A stretch of 64,000 nt of DNA, from positions 248,001 to 312,000 of the forward strand of contig NZ_JWLI01000005.1 of assembly GCF_000813965.1 (NCBI RefSeq), given 5' to 3'. The first letter of the stretch is position 1, and each line of letters opens with the position of its first letter. Below the pieces are notes generated by a model. It was not told the DNA's origin and ran no database searches. It worked only from the letters and a program-made list of their open reading frames with translations. Source of the stretch: Leisingera sp. ANG-M7 (GTDB lineage: Bacteria; Pseudomonadota; Alphaproteobacteria; Rhodobacterales; Rhodobacteraceae). A program made the position numbers and the translations under genes. Below are positions 1 through 8,019 of this stretch, piece by piece.

Positions 1-216
1 GTTGGTCAGTTCCGCCTCGCGCTGCTGCAGATAGGTGATGGCCTGATCGCGGGTTTCCTCTGCCTCATGCAGTTCCTGGCTCATCCGGTCCAGATCCGCC
101 ACATCGCTTTGACGCACCCGGGTGAAACGGTGCACCAGCCAATTGGCAAACCAGCCCATGGCAAAGGCCGCAAACAGGATGATCGCGGTGGTGATGATGA
201 ACTCTGTCCTGTTCAT
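1..216 (-). CDS. N-terminal part of a small membrane-anchored protein (cut by window edge)
   Basis: Seventy-two in-frame codons run from an ATG at 216 to the left edge with no stop, so the C-terminus is missing. Residues 5-24 form a hydrophobic membrane segment rich in I, F, A and W; the rest is charged and heptad-like (VADLDRMSQELHEAEETRD), suggesting a coiled coil facing one side of the membrane. The ATG overlaps the TGA of the OmpA-family gene by 4 bases (ATGA), so the two are probably translationally coupled. I recognise no named family; a role next to an envelope protein is inference. Confidence 0.75.
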   Translation of the reverse strand, partial: MNRTEFIITTAIILFAAFAMGWFANWLVHRFTRVRQSDVADLDRMSQELHEAEETRDQAITYLQQREAELTN

Positions 217-2093
217 TCCTCTGGTGTCTCCTGTGCGCCGTCTGCGCTTTCGGCGGTCTCGCCGTCATTTGTTTCTGCCTGCTCCGCCGGGCGGACCAGC
301 TTGAACTCGATGCGGCGGTTGGCCTCGCGGCCCTCTTCGGTGCCGTTGTCGGCAATAGGTTCGCTTTCGCCATAGCCCTTGGCGGCGAAGGTAGAGGTCA
401 CCACCCGGCGCGCGCGCAGCTCGTTCAGCACCGATTGCGCCCGGGCCTGGCTCAGGTTCTGGTTCATCACCTCGCGGCCCTGACTGTCGGTATGGCCCTG
501 GATTTCCAGCCGCACGGGTCCGCAGCGGCTCAGCACCTCTGCGATCCGGTCCATGGTGCCAGCGCTTTCGGCTGCAATGGTGGCAGATCCGGGTTCAAAG
601 GCTATTTTAGCCTCGGCCTGGGCGTCGGCCAGCTGCGCCTCGCAGAGTTCCGGCGGGATCGGCTGATCCTCGGGCACCGGCGGATCCTCGTATGTGATGT
701 CGAGCCCGTAGGTCTCTGCTTCGCCAAGCTTGGCCGAAAGAAAACGCGCGATCTCGGAGAGCGCATCCTCTCGATAGCTCATCCCGCGCAGTTCCAGGTT
801 TTCCGGCGTTACTGTAACTGATCCGCGCTGCAGATAAGATAGCGCCTCCAGCCCGGCCAGCACGCGCACCGGCCAGTCGGCGGGCAGGTCGGCGACAATC
901 CGGGTGGCTGTGTGCACATTCTCAGAGCCAAAACGTGCCTTGGCATAGCTGTCGGCCACCGTGCGCAGGGCCGCGTCGCTGAGACGACCGCGCAGTTGCA
1001 CTTGGCCCTCTGGGCTGAGTGTCGCGGTAAATTCAGGTGGACCGGCGGTGGCGCTGGCTTCAGGCACTGGCAGTACGGCGTGCAGGGCAAAAACCCGGGG
1101 CAGGGCGTTTTCCAGCTCACCTACGACATGATCGAAGGTGCCGCTTGCGGTGCCTCCTGCCGCAACCAGGGTGATGTCGGCATTGGCAATGGTCACGGAA
1201 CCGCCGCCCAGCTCGGCAAGGCTGGCGATGCTCAGCTCCGACGCGCGGGCCCAATTAGGCGAGGGCACTCCCATGCCGATCACGCAATCGGCTTCGCCTT
1301 TCAACCCCGCCTTGCGGGCGGCATCAAGAATGCGCTTGCGGCTTTCCTCGCTCTCGGCAGAGCAGGCATCAAACTGGGCGCCATCCTTGTTGAGCAGGAA
1401 CCGCAGGGTGAAGGGCGTGATCACCGGACGCGGCGCAGCAATATCCATTGCCAGCCGCAACCCCGGCGGGGCCAGCCGGCCAAGCTGCTCCTCCAGCTGG
1501 TGCTTGGCCTCTTCACTGCCGGAAATCGCGGTGATGGATACCTCGCCCGCTTCAACCGAAATCTTGGCACGCGGCAGCAGCTTCAGCGCCTCGATGGCGA
1601 AATCCAGGGCGCGCTGCCAGCCATCGGGCTTGGCATATTTGGCGGTTTCCAAGAGGTCCGCCACATTGCCTTCGCCAGCGAGCGCGTTCAGCTGCTTGAC
1701 CATCGCCGCGCGGCCGGAGCCTGCTGGTATCAGCCCGATGATGGAGATGCCGCTGTCGTTTCGCAGGATTTCGGCGGAAAACCGCGGCGGTGCCAGCCCC
1801 TTGGCCGGAGGAACCTCCATCCCGTCGATGATCCGCGCCGCATCTACCACGCCGCCGATCAGGGAAATCACCGAAAACCGGGTTGCTTCGTCAGGGGCTG
1901 TGCCTTCCAGCAGCACTTGAAGCCCGTCTGCCGTTACCTCGGCCCAGGTGAAGCCCGCGCGGTCCAACGCCTGCCGCACCCCGGTTTCGGTGCTGCGTTC
2001 CACCGCGGTAACGGAAAATCCGGCGGCCACAAGGCTCAGCCCTGCAGCGGCGGTAAAGGCCAGGCCTGGGATCAGCAGAGAGGACAAGCGCAT
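213..2093 (-). CDS. OmpA-family envelope protein with BON-like repeats
   Basis: 626 residues. The N-terminus (about 1-25) is a hydrophobic signal or anchor. The long middle holds repeated BON-like units, several with a GxVxLxG-type strand (VQLRGRLSDAALRTVAD is one), a fold associated with membrane or periplasmic binding. About residues 490-600 form an OmpA C-terminal peptidoglycan-binding domain: the span IEFKLV ... RRIEFKL and the motif IQGHTDSQGREVMNQNLSQARA with NRRIEF near the end are its signature. The protein probably tethers the envelope to peptidoglycan in the periplasm. It is followed by the truncated membrane gene with a 4-base overlap. Family assignment is firm for the C-terminus, moderate for the BON part. 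Confidence 0.88.
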   Translation of the reverse strand: MRLSSLLIPGLAFTAAAGLSLVAAGFSVTAVERSTETGVRQALDRAGFTWAEVTADGLQVLLEGTAPDEATRFSVISLIGGVVDAARIIDGMEVPPAKGLAPPRFSAEILRNDSGISIIGLIPAGSGRAAMVKQLNALAGEGNVADLLETAKYAKPDGWQRALDFAIEALKLLPRAKISVEAGEVSITAISGSEEAKHQLEEQLGRLAPPGLRLAMDIAAPRPVITPFTLRFLLNKDGAQFDACSAESEESRKRILDAARKAGLKGEADCVIGMGVPSPNWARASELSIASLAELGGGSVTIANADITLVAAGGTASGTFDHVVGELENALPRVFALHAVLPVPEASATAGPPEFTATLSPEGQVQLRGRLSDAALRTVADSYAKARFGSENVHTATRIVADLPADWPVRVLAGLEALSYLQRGSVTVTPENLELRGMSYREDALSEIARFLSAKLGEAETYGLDITYEDPPVPEDQPIPPELCEAQLADAQAEAKIAFEPGSATIAAESAGTMDRIAEVLSRCGPVRLEIQGHTDSQGREVMNQNLSQARAQSVLNELRARRVVTSTFAAKGYGESEPIADNGTEEGREANRRIEFKLVRPAEQAETNDGETAESADGAQETPEE

Positions 2094-2153
2094 ACGGCGG
2101 CAGTTTCCCTTGGTCAGTTAGTGGCTCTTACCGCGCGCGGCGCTGGGGTTCAA

Positions 2154-3116
2154 TCATGCGAACATTGCCAAGGCGAAGAAGATCAGCGGGATCAGGCCGG
2201 TATCGCGGTTCAGCCGGAACAATTGCAGAAGCCGGGCATTGTTGTCCGCGTCAAAGGCGCGCAGCTGCCAGGTCATGTGCCAGCCCATTGCCCAAGGGGC
2301 TGCGAGTGCCAGCACCAGCGCCAGAATCGAAGCGCTTTCCAGCATCGCGCCAATGACCGCCATCGCCATCAGGCAGACAAAACCCACGATGAAACGGCGC
2401 AGCCACATAGGGGTTTGCGTGCCGAACAGCCGGGCGGTGGATTTGACGCCGATCAGCGCGTCGTCCTCGGTGTCCTGGTGGGCATAAATGGTGTCATAGA
2501 ACAGCGTCCAGGCGATGCCGGCCAGGTACAGCAGTACCGGCGGCCAGCTCATGGAGCCGGTGTGCGCAACCCAGGTCAGCATGGCCCCCCAGTTAAAAGC
2601 AAGGCCCAGAAACACCTGGGGCCACCAGGTGAAGCGTTTGGCAAAAGGGTAGACCGCCACCGGCAACAGCGACAGGATGCCCATGGCAATGGCTGCCTGG
2701 TTGAAGGTCAGCAGGATCATCAGGCCCAAAAGGCACTGCAGCCCCATCCAGGCCAGCGCGCCCTTGACCGTCACCTGGCCTGAGGGGATGGGACGCGAGC
2801 GGGTACGCTCAACCTGGCCGTCGAAGTTGCGGTCGGTGATGTCATTCCAGGTGCAGCCGGCCCCGCGCATCAGCCAGGCGCCGGCGGCGCAGCCGACGGC
2901 AATCCAAAGGTCGCTCCAGCGCGGGCTTTGATCCGCGAGGATCGCCAGGGCAAGCCCCCACCAGCAGGGGATCAGCAATAACCATGTGCCGATCGGCCGG
3001 TCAGCGCGGCTGAGGCGCAAGTAGGGGCGTGTCCACTCAGGGGCATATGTGTCGACCCAGTTTCCCTTGACCGCATCCGCGACCTGACCCTCTGGTGCTG
3101 GTGTCTCGCCTTGCAT
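2154..3116 (-). CDS. ubiA: 4-hydroxybenzoate polyprenyltransferase
   Basis: 320 residues, the usual UbiA length. It is a polytopic membrane enzyme that prenylates 4-hydroxybenzoate in ubiquinone synthesis. The first Asp-rich motif is visible in CTWNDITDRNFDGQVERTRSRPIPSG and the second in YDTIYAHQDTEDDALIGVKSTA; both bind Mg-diphosphate in this family. The start at 3116 (MQGETPAPEG) is preferred over an upstream start that would run into rsmE. The divergent rsmE start lies only 12 bases away, so the two promoters must lie partly inside the opposite coding regions. Confidence 0.95.
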   Translation of the reverse strand: MQGETPAPEGQVADAVKGNWVDTYAPEWTRPYLRLSRADRPIGTWLLLIPCWWGLALAILADQSPRWSDLWIAVGCAAGAWLMRGAGCTWNDITDRNFDGQVERTRSRPIPSGQVTVKGALAWMGLQCLLGLMILLTFNQAAIAMGILSLLPVAVYPFAKRFTWWPQVFLGLAFNWGAMLTWVAHTGSMSWPPVLLYLAGIAWTLFYDTIYAHQDTEDDALIGVKSTARLFGTQTPMWLRRFIVGFVCLMAMAVIGAMLESASILALVLALAAPWAMGWHMTWQLRAFDADNNARLLQLFRLNRDTGLIPLIFFALAMFA

Positions 3117-3128
3117 ATGTAGGACCCC

Positions 3129-3869
3129 ATGAGTGCGAAAATCAGACTGTATGTAGAGCACCCTTTGGGGGCAGGGCAATCACTTCCCTTGGATCGTGAT
3201 CAGGCGCATTACCTGTTCGGGGTGATGCGGCTGGCAGCGGGTGCCCATGTGGCGCTGTTCAACGGCAAGGATGGCGAGTGGCTGGCTGAGGTTGCGGAGA
3301 CTGGAAAGCGCGGCGGCACGCTCGTGTGCCAGGAGCAGACCAAACCGTTGCAGATGCCGCCGGACCTTTGGCTGATGTTTGCGCCGATCAAAAAGGCGCG
3401 CACCGATTTCATCGTCGAGAAAGCGGCGGAAATGGGCGCGGCGCGCATCCTTCCGGTGCAGACGGAGTTCACCAATTCCGAACGTATCCGCCAGGACCGG
3501 CTGCAGGCCCATGCTGTAGAGGCGGCAGAGCAATGCGGCGGCACCTATGTGCCGGAGGTGGCAGACCTGCAGAAGCTCTCCCGCCTGCTGGACCATTGGC
3601 CAATTGAGCGGCAGCTGATGTTCTGCGACGAGGCGGAGGTGGGCAATGCGCTGCAATTGGCCGCTGAGACGCAGAAGGACGCCCCTTGGGCCATTCTGAT
3701 CGGCCCCGAAGGCGGATTTTCCGAGGCAGAACGCAAGCGGCTGCACACGCTGCCGCAATCCCATGTCGTCAGCCTCGGCCCCCGCATCCTGCGCGCCGAT
3801 ACCGCTGCGGTGGCGGCGATGACCCTGTGGCAGCAGGCGCTGGGGGACTGGCAAGGGAAAGCTGGGTGA
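3129..3869 (+). CDS. rsmE: 16S rRNA (uracil1498-N3)-methyltransferase
   Basis: 246 residues, typical for RsmE. It methylates U1498 of 16S rRNA with SAM using a SPOUT (knotted) fold. The N-terminal PUA-like part contains HYLFGVMRLAAG; the C-terminal SPOUT part has KAAEMGAARILPVQTEFT, the SAM loop LIGPEGGFSEAE and the closing SLGPRILRADTAAVAAM, all family hallmarks. It is divergent from ubiA, a pairing that fits alphaproteobacterial core gene order as I know it. Confidence 0.95.
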   Translation: MSAKIRLYVEHPLGAGQSLPLDRDQAHYLFGVMRLAAGAHVALFNGKDGEWLAEVAETGKRGGTLVCQEQTKPLQMPPDLWLMFAPIKKARTDFIVEKAAEMGAARILPVQTEFTNSERIRQDRLQAHAVEAAEQCGGTYVPEVADLQKLSRLLDHWPIERQLMFCDEAEVGNALQLAAETQKDAPWAILIGPEGGFSEAERKRLHTLPQSHVVSLGPRILRADTAAVAAMTLWQQALGDWQGKAG

Positions 3870-4016
3870 CGTTGGTCACAGACTGGAAACCATTTCCGGT
3901 TAACCTTTAATTGTGCTGCGGCGTCCGCGGCCATTGTATCCGCCGTCCTGGCTGAACAAATAAGGATGGCAAGGCAGGCTGCACCGTTTGCTAAACGTTT
4001 TAATGAGGCGAAACAA

Positions 4017-4544
4017 ATGAGTTTCATCCGCCCTGAAGCCCGCGAAACACTGTGGCAATGGCGCGAGGTTCTGGCCGCAGCGCTGATGTTCCTGCTGGGG
4101 CTGAAATGGGCGTATTCCGCGGCCGGCTTTACCGCAATCACCGGCTGGGCGCTGGTTGCAACCGGTCTGATCGCCGCCGTCATCGGCGTTCAGCGAATGC
4201 GATTTCGGCGCGGCAGTGGCGGCCCTGGCGTGGTGCAGGTCGACGAGGGGCAGATTGCTTATTTCGGGCCGCTTAACGGCGGTGCTGTTGCAACCTCGGA
4301 ACTGGAGCGGCTGGCGCTGGATCACACTTCCAAACCGCCGCACTGGCTGCTGGAGCAGCCTGGCCAGCCGACGCTGGCAATCCCTGTCAACGCCGAAGGC
4401 TATGAGGCGCTGTTTGATGTCTTTGCGGCCCTTCCGGGCCTCAAGACTGAGCGGATGCTGGCAGAGCTGCAACGCCGCGGCCCTCACCAGGTCGTGATCT
4501 GGGAGCGTGCTGACAGCCGTCCGGAACATCAGCGCCTGCATTGA
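4017..4544 (+). CDS. conserved hypothetical inner-membrane protein
   Basis: 175 residues from the ATG at 4017, chosen because GAGG lies about 9 bases upstream and the residues before it are low quality. Two hydrophobic segments (about 17-35 and 38-58) form a short hairpin, followed by RMRFRR and a soluble domain of about 110 residues (VVQVDEGQIAYFGPLNGG ...) that resembles a small beta-rich, PH-like domain. It lies 65 bases upstream of gshA, in the same direction. No function can be assigned. Confidence 0.8.
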   Translation: MSFIRPEARETLWQWREVLAAALMFLLGLKWAYSAAGFTAITGWALVATGLIAAVIGVQRMRFRRGSGGPGVVQVDEGQIAYFGPLNGGAVATSELERLALDHTSKPPHWLLEQPGQPTLAIPVNAEGYEALFDVFAALPGLKTERMLAELQRRGPHQVVIWERADSRPEHQRLH

Positions 4545-4609
4545 CACTGGCGGCGATTCCGCCCACGACTGACCCTTCAAGACAGATCTAACAGGACGGA
4601 GTGCCAGGC

Positions 4610-5980
4610 ATGTCCATTCCCCAGTCCGGCGGCGGGCCGATCGAACGCCATGAGCAGCTTGCCCAATACCTTGCCGATGGCTGCAAGCCCAAGGAAGACT
4701 GGCGCATCGGCACCGAGCATGAGAAGTTTGGTTTCTGCAAGGATACGCTGAAGCCGCTGCCCTATGCCGGTGAACGCTCCATTCTGGCGGTGCTGGAGGG
4801 GCTGCGCGACGGCCACGGCTGGGCGCCGCTGATCGAAGGCGATAACCTCATCGGCCTGACCAAAGACGGTGCCAACATCAGCCTGGAGCCGGGTGGCCAG
4901 CTGGAATTGTCAGGCGCGCCGCTGGAAACCATCCACGAAACTTGCGACGAGGTGAACGCGCACCTGCGCGACGTCAAGGACATCGCCGACAAGATCGGCG
5001 TCGGCTTCATTGGTCTGGGCGCTGCCCCTGTGTGGCACCATGAAGATATGCCGCTGATGCCCAAGGGCCGATACAAGCTGATGGACGGCTACATGCAGGA
5101 AGTCGGCACCATGGGCACCACCATGATGCGCCGCACTTGCACCGTGCAGGTGAACCTCGACTTCTCGTCCGAGGCCGACATGGTGCAGAAACTGCGCGTG
5201 GCACTGGCACTGCAGCCGGTCGCAACCGCGCTGTTTGCCAATTCTCCGTTCCTGGACGGACAACCCAACGGCCATAAATCCTGGCGTGCCCGCGTCTGGC
5301 GCTCGCTCGATGCCGACCGCACCGGCATGCTGCCGTTTGTGTTCGAGGAGGGCTTCGGCTTCGAGGCCTGGGTGCAGTATGCGCTCGATGTGCCGATGTA
5401 TTTTGTCTACCGCAACGGTGAGTACATCAACGCGCTGGGTATGTCTTTCCGCGACTTTCTCAAGGGTGAACTTCCGGCGCTGCCGGGCGAAACCCCGACG
5501 CTGAGCGACTGGGCTGATCACCTGACGACCATCTTCCCCGAGGCCCGCATCAAGAAATTCATCGAGATGCGCGGCGCTGACGGCGGCCCCTGGCGCCGCC
5601 TGTGTGCGCTGCCGGCCTTCTGGGTTGGCCTCACCTATGACCAAAGTGCGCTGGATGCAGCTTGGGACCTAGTCAAGGGCTGGGACGCGGAAACACGCGA
5701 CGCCCTGCGCGTTGCCGCCTCTGAACAGGGCCTGCAGGCCAAGGTGAATGGCATCAGCATGCACGAACTGGCCCGCGAGGCGGTGGCAATTTCCGAAAGC
5801 GGCCTCAAGGCGCGTGCGCGCCCTGGCGCTGGCGGTCTGGTGCCAGATGAAACCCACTTCCTGAATGCGCTGAAGGACAGCCTGGAGACCGGCAAGGTGC
5901 CCGCGGATGAGCTGCTGGAGCGCTACAATGGCGCCTGGGAGGGCGACCTCAGCCGGATCTACGGCGAGTTCGCTTACTGA
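4610..5980 (+). CDS. gshA: glutamate-cysteine ligase (plant/alphaproteobacterial type)
   Basis: 456 residues from the ATG at 4610; AGGACGGA ends 9 bases upstream. A GTG three codons earlier is less well placed. The enzyme joins Glu and Cys with ATP in the first step of glutathione synthesis in the cytoplasm. Recognisable stretches are WRIGTEHEKFGF, LEPGGQLELSGAPLET, MRRTCTVQVNLDFSSE and FIEMRGADGGPWRRLCALPAFWVGL, which match the GCS2-like family found in plants and alphaproteobacteria rather than the E. coli type. It ends shortly before a strong hairpin terminator. Confidence 0.94.
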   Translation: MSIPQSGGGPIERHEQLAQYLADGCKPKEDWRIGTEHEKFGFCKDTLKPLPYAGERSILAVLEGLRDGHGWAPLIEGDNLIGLTKDGANISLEPGGQLELSGAPLETIHETCDEVNAHLRDVKDIADKIGVGFIGLGAAPVWHHEDMPLMPKGRYKLMDGYMQEVGTMGTTMMRRTCTVQVNLDFSSEADMVQKLRVALALQPVATALFANSPFLDGQPNGHKSWRARVWRSLDADRTGMLPFVFEEGFGFEAWVQYALDVPMYFVYRNGEYINALGMSFRDFLKGELPALPGETPTLSDWADHLTTIFPEARIKKFIEMRGADGGPWRRLCALPAFWVGLTYDQSALDAAWDLVKGWDAETRDALRVAASEQGLQAKVNGISMHELAREAVAISESGLKARARPGAGGLVPDETHFLNALKDSLETGKVPADELLERYNGAWEGDLSRIYGEFAY

Positions 5981-5996
5981 TAACAGGAATAGAACA

Positions 5997-6021
5997 GGCC
6001 GCGCTTCGGGCGCGGCCTTTC
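5997..6021 (+). terminator. intrinsic terminator after gshA
   Basis: A perfect 8-bp stem GGCCGCGC / GCGCGGCC with a TTCGG loop, then TTTCTCATT, begins 17 bases after the gshA stop codon. Confidence 0.8.
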
Positions 6022-6033
6022 TCATTGAAAGAA

Positions 6034-6069
6034 GCCGGCGGCAGGATATCCTGCCGCCGGCTGTTTTTT
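6034..6069. terminator. 28-bp perfect palindrome between convergent gshA and YHS gene
   Basis: The 28 bases from 6034 to 6061 are a perfect palindrome (GCCGGCGGCAGGAT followed by its complement, no separate loop), followed by TGTTTTTT. Reading leftward it is followed by CTTCTTTC, so it can also stop the YHS gene transcript from the other side. It is a second hairpin 12 bases after the gshA terminator. Confidence 0.7.
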
Positions 6070-6089
6070 GCGAGTGGTGGCTTCAGGCG

Positions 6090-6566
6090 TTACTGGGCCT
6101 GCAGCTCCTCCGGGGTCTTTTCAGCAATATCGGTCCAGTTGACGCTGGCCTTCTCGATGAAGCCCGGGATGTCGCCCTCCCAGCGTTCCTGAATGTCCTG
6201 CGACAGGTTCAGGTACAGGGTGTTGTCGACGATTTTCCAGTGGTTCGGATCACCGTCGAACTTGAAGCCCATCGCGGTGCCAAAGGCGCAGTAGCCGCCG
6301 TAGGCCGGAACATAGGCTTCGGGATTCTTCTCAAAGGCCGCTTTGTGCTCTTCCGAGGCAAAACGGTAAGTTGCGTCATTGTAAATGGAAGTGATTTTGT
6401 AGCTGCCCTTGGTAGGGGCACCGTCCGTGAAATATGCGACCGGGTCATAGCCCTGCATGGCCAGGCCAGTGGAGGATGCGTTGATCTCAACGCCCGCCGC
6501 CAGTGCCGAGGTTGCCATTGCAACCGACAGAGCCACACCGCTGATCAGTGCTTTTACTTTGTTCAT
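6090..6566 (-). CDS. exported YHS domain protein
   Basis: 158 residues. The first 23 residues are a clear signal peptide ending ALAAG. The mature protein holds a YHS domain: AMQGYDPVAYFTDGAPTKG, then FASEEHKAAFEKNPEAYVPAYGGYCAFG, where the single Cys in GGYCAFG and nearby residues are the family mark. YHS domains are often thought to bind metal, and in this exported form commonly stand alone. About 240 bases upstream (6567-6804) contain no gene and must hold its promoter and that of the divergent exported protein. Confidence 0.88.
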   Translation of the reverse strand: MNKVKALISGVALSVAMATSALAAGVEINASSTGLAMQGYDPVAYFTDGAPTKGSYKITSIYNDATYRFASEEHKAAFEKNPEAYVPAYGGYCAFGTAMGFKFDGDPNHWKIVDNTLYLNLSQDIQERWEGDIPGFIEKASVNWTDIAEKTPEELQAQ

Positions 6567-6804
6567 GGTCCCGTCCTTTCAAATCCCGGCCGTGGCGTTC
6601 CCAAATGCTTGCCCGGCCGGCGTTTCACCATGTGTGCCGCGGTATGCTGCGGGTCACGGAACCGATGTGGAGAGCCGGGCGATCACATTCAAAACAACTC
6701 AATTTGACTGTGCGCAGGTTGGCTGCCGCCTGTGCAGTGGTGCGCAGAACGGATGACAGGCCGCCCGGACGCAGGCAGACTGGGCACAAAGAACGGAGGA
6801 CAGG

Positions 6805-7155
6805 ATGACACGCTCATTCACTACCCGCCGCGCCGCGCTGGTCGGCCTGTTGGCAGCAGCAGCCTTTGCAGGGGCGGCCGCGGCCCAGGACATCAGCGGC
6901 AGCTACCGCGCCGAAGGCCGCAACCCCGATGGCACCACCTATACCGGCACGGTGCAAATCCAGGACTATGGCGGTGCGATCGAGATGAGCTGGCAGGTCG
7001 GTGCCCAGGCCTATGCCGGGACCGGCACCCGCAACGGCGATGTGGTCTGGGTCGACTGGGGCGATACCTACCCGGTGGTCTACGTGCGGATGCCCAGCGG
7101 TGAGCTGCACGGCACCTGGTCCAACGGCCGCGCTTTGGAGCGGCTCATTCCATAA
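6805..7155 (+). CDS. small exported hypothetical protein
   Basis: 116 residues. The N-terminus has a twin-Arg motif TTRRAALVGLL followed by a hydrophobic stretch and an AAAQ cleavage region, so Tat or Sec export is likely. The mature ~85 residues are beta-rich (GSYRAEGRNPDGTTYTGTVQIQ ... GTGTRNGDVVWVDWG ... GELHGTWSNGRALERL), resembling fibronectin-binding-like or lipocalin-like secreted proteins of Rhodobacteraceae. AACGGAGGACAGG precedes the ATG. The end overlaps the convergent 90-residue gene by 11 bases. No function assigned. Confidence 0.78.
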   Translation: MTRSFTTRRAALVGLLAAAAFAGAAAAQDISGSYRAEGRNPDGTTYTGTVQIQDYGGAIEMSWQVGAQAYAGTGTRNGDVVWVDWGDTYPVVYVRMPSGELHGTWSNGRALERLIP

Positions 7156-7417
7156 CCTGCAGTGCCAGCACGAAGCGGACCACCTTCTCCGCAGGCATCT
7201 CACAGGGTTTGAGGCGGGCGCCGGACGTGAGCCGGTAAAGGTTGAGGCTGATGTAATCCGTGCCGCCCAGTTCCCGCGCCACCAGCTTCTGCGATTTGCC
7301 GCCGGCCAGGTCTTCGCGGGACACCATGTACTTGCACCCTTCCGCAGTCCCGGTGAAGGCGCCCAGCGGCAGGGCGTCGAATGCTGCAAGAAAGGCCTGC
7401 AGCTCCTCCGGCGTCAC
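7145..7417 (-). CDS. conserved 90-residue protein, last gene of the pyrB-plsY cluster
   Basis: The start codon overlaps the plsY stop (ATGA), so it is coupled to plsY. The sequence is soluble, mixed alpha/beta (MTPEELQAFLAAFDALP ... GCKYMVSREDLAGGKSQKLVAREL), without signal or membrane segment. I do not recognise a named family. Its constant coupling suggests a real gene, but the function is open; its 3' end overlaps the convergent exported gene by 11 bases. Confidence 0.75.
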   Translation of the reverse strand: MTPEELQAFLAAFDALPLGAFTGTAEGCKYMVSREDLAGGKSQKLVARELGGTDYISLNLYRLTSGARLKPCEMPAEKVVRFVLALQVME

Positions 7418-8019
7418 TTCTGGCCTATCCGCGGCTCAGTGCCCGCCCGCAGGCGGGCGATATTGGCCGAGTGCCTGATGAACACCACTGCCGCCAGCAG
7501 CGCGGCCAGCAGGGCAACCGGAAGGTAACCCAGCAGCAAGGCCCAGACCGCGCCCGACGCGGCCGAAACCAGCGCGCCCATCGAGGAAATCCGGGTCATT
7601 GCCGCTGCCGCCAGCCAGGTCAGGCAGCAGGCGATGCCCACCGGCCAGGCCAGTGCCAGCATCAGGCCGAGGAAGGTTGCCACCCCCTTGCCGCCCTTGA
7701 AGCCCAGCCAGACCGGAAAGCAATGGCCGAGGAAGGCCATCAGCCCTGCCATCTGCGACGCATCCTCGCCGGCCAGAAAGCGGGCCAGAAGCACCGCCGC
7801 CGCGCCCTTGCCGCCGTCCAGAAGCAGCGTCAGTGCCGCGGCGGGTTTGCTGCCGGTGCGCAGCACGTTTGTGGTGCCAATGTTGCCTGACCCGATTTCC
7901 CGCAGGTTGCCGAGGCCAAACGCCTTGGTAACCACCAGTCCGAACGGTACGGAACCGAGGCCGTAGCCAATCGCCGCCCAAAGGACCAGCACAATGGCAG
8001 AGCTTTCGAGTACAGGCAT
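7414..8019 (-). CDS. plsY: acyl-phosphate:glycerol-3-phosphate acyltransferase
   Basis: 201 residues, normal for PlsY. This polytopic inner-membrane enzyme uses acyl-phosphate to acylate glycerol-3-phosphate, the first step of phospholipid synthesis. Signature stretches are GYGLGSVPFGLVVTKAFGLGNLREIGSGNIGTTNVLR (split here as SGNIGTTN), LLDGGKGAAAVLLA and GFKGGKGVATFLG; these glycine-rich loops form the active site. It follows pyrC with a 1-base stop/start overlap and precedes the 90-residue gene with 4 bases overlap. Confidence 0.96.
   Translation of the reverse strand: MPVLESSAIVLVLWAAIGYGLGSVPFGLVVTKAFGLGNLREIGSGNIGTTNVLRTGSKPAAALTLLLDGGKGAAAVLLARFLAGEDASQMAGLMAFLGHCFPVWLGFKGGKGVATFLGLMLALAWPVGIACCLTWLAAAAMTRISSMGALVSAASGAVWALLLGYLPVALLAALLAAVVFIRHSANIARLRAGTEPRIGQK

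Noticed and set aside
912-2783. Long plus-strand frame across OmpA and ubiA
   Set aside because: Antisense to two clear genes, Gly/Gln/Arg-rich product without domains.
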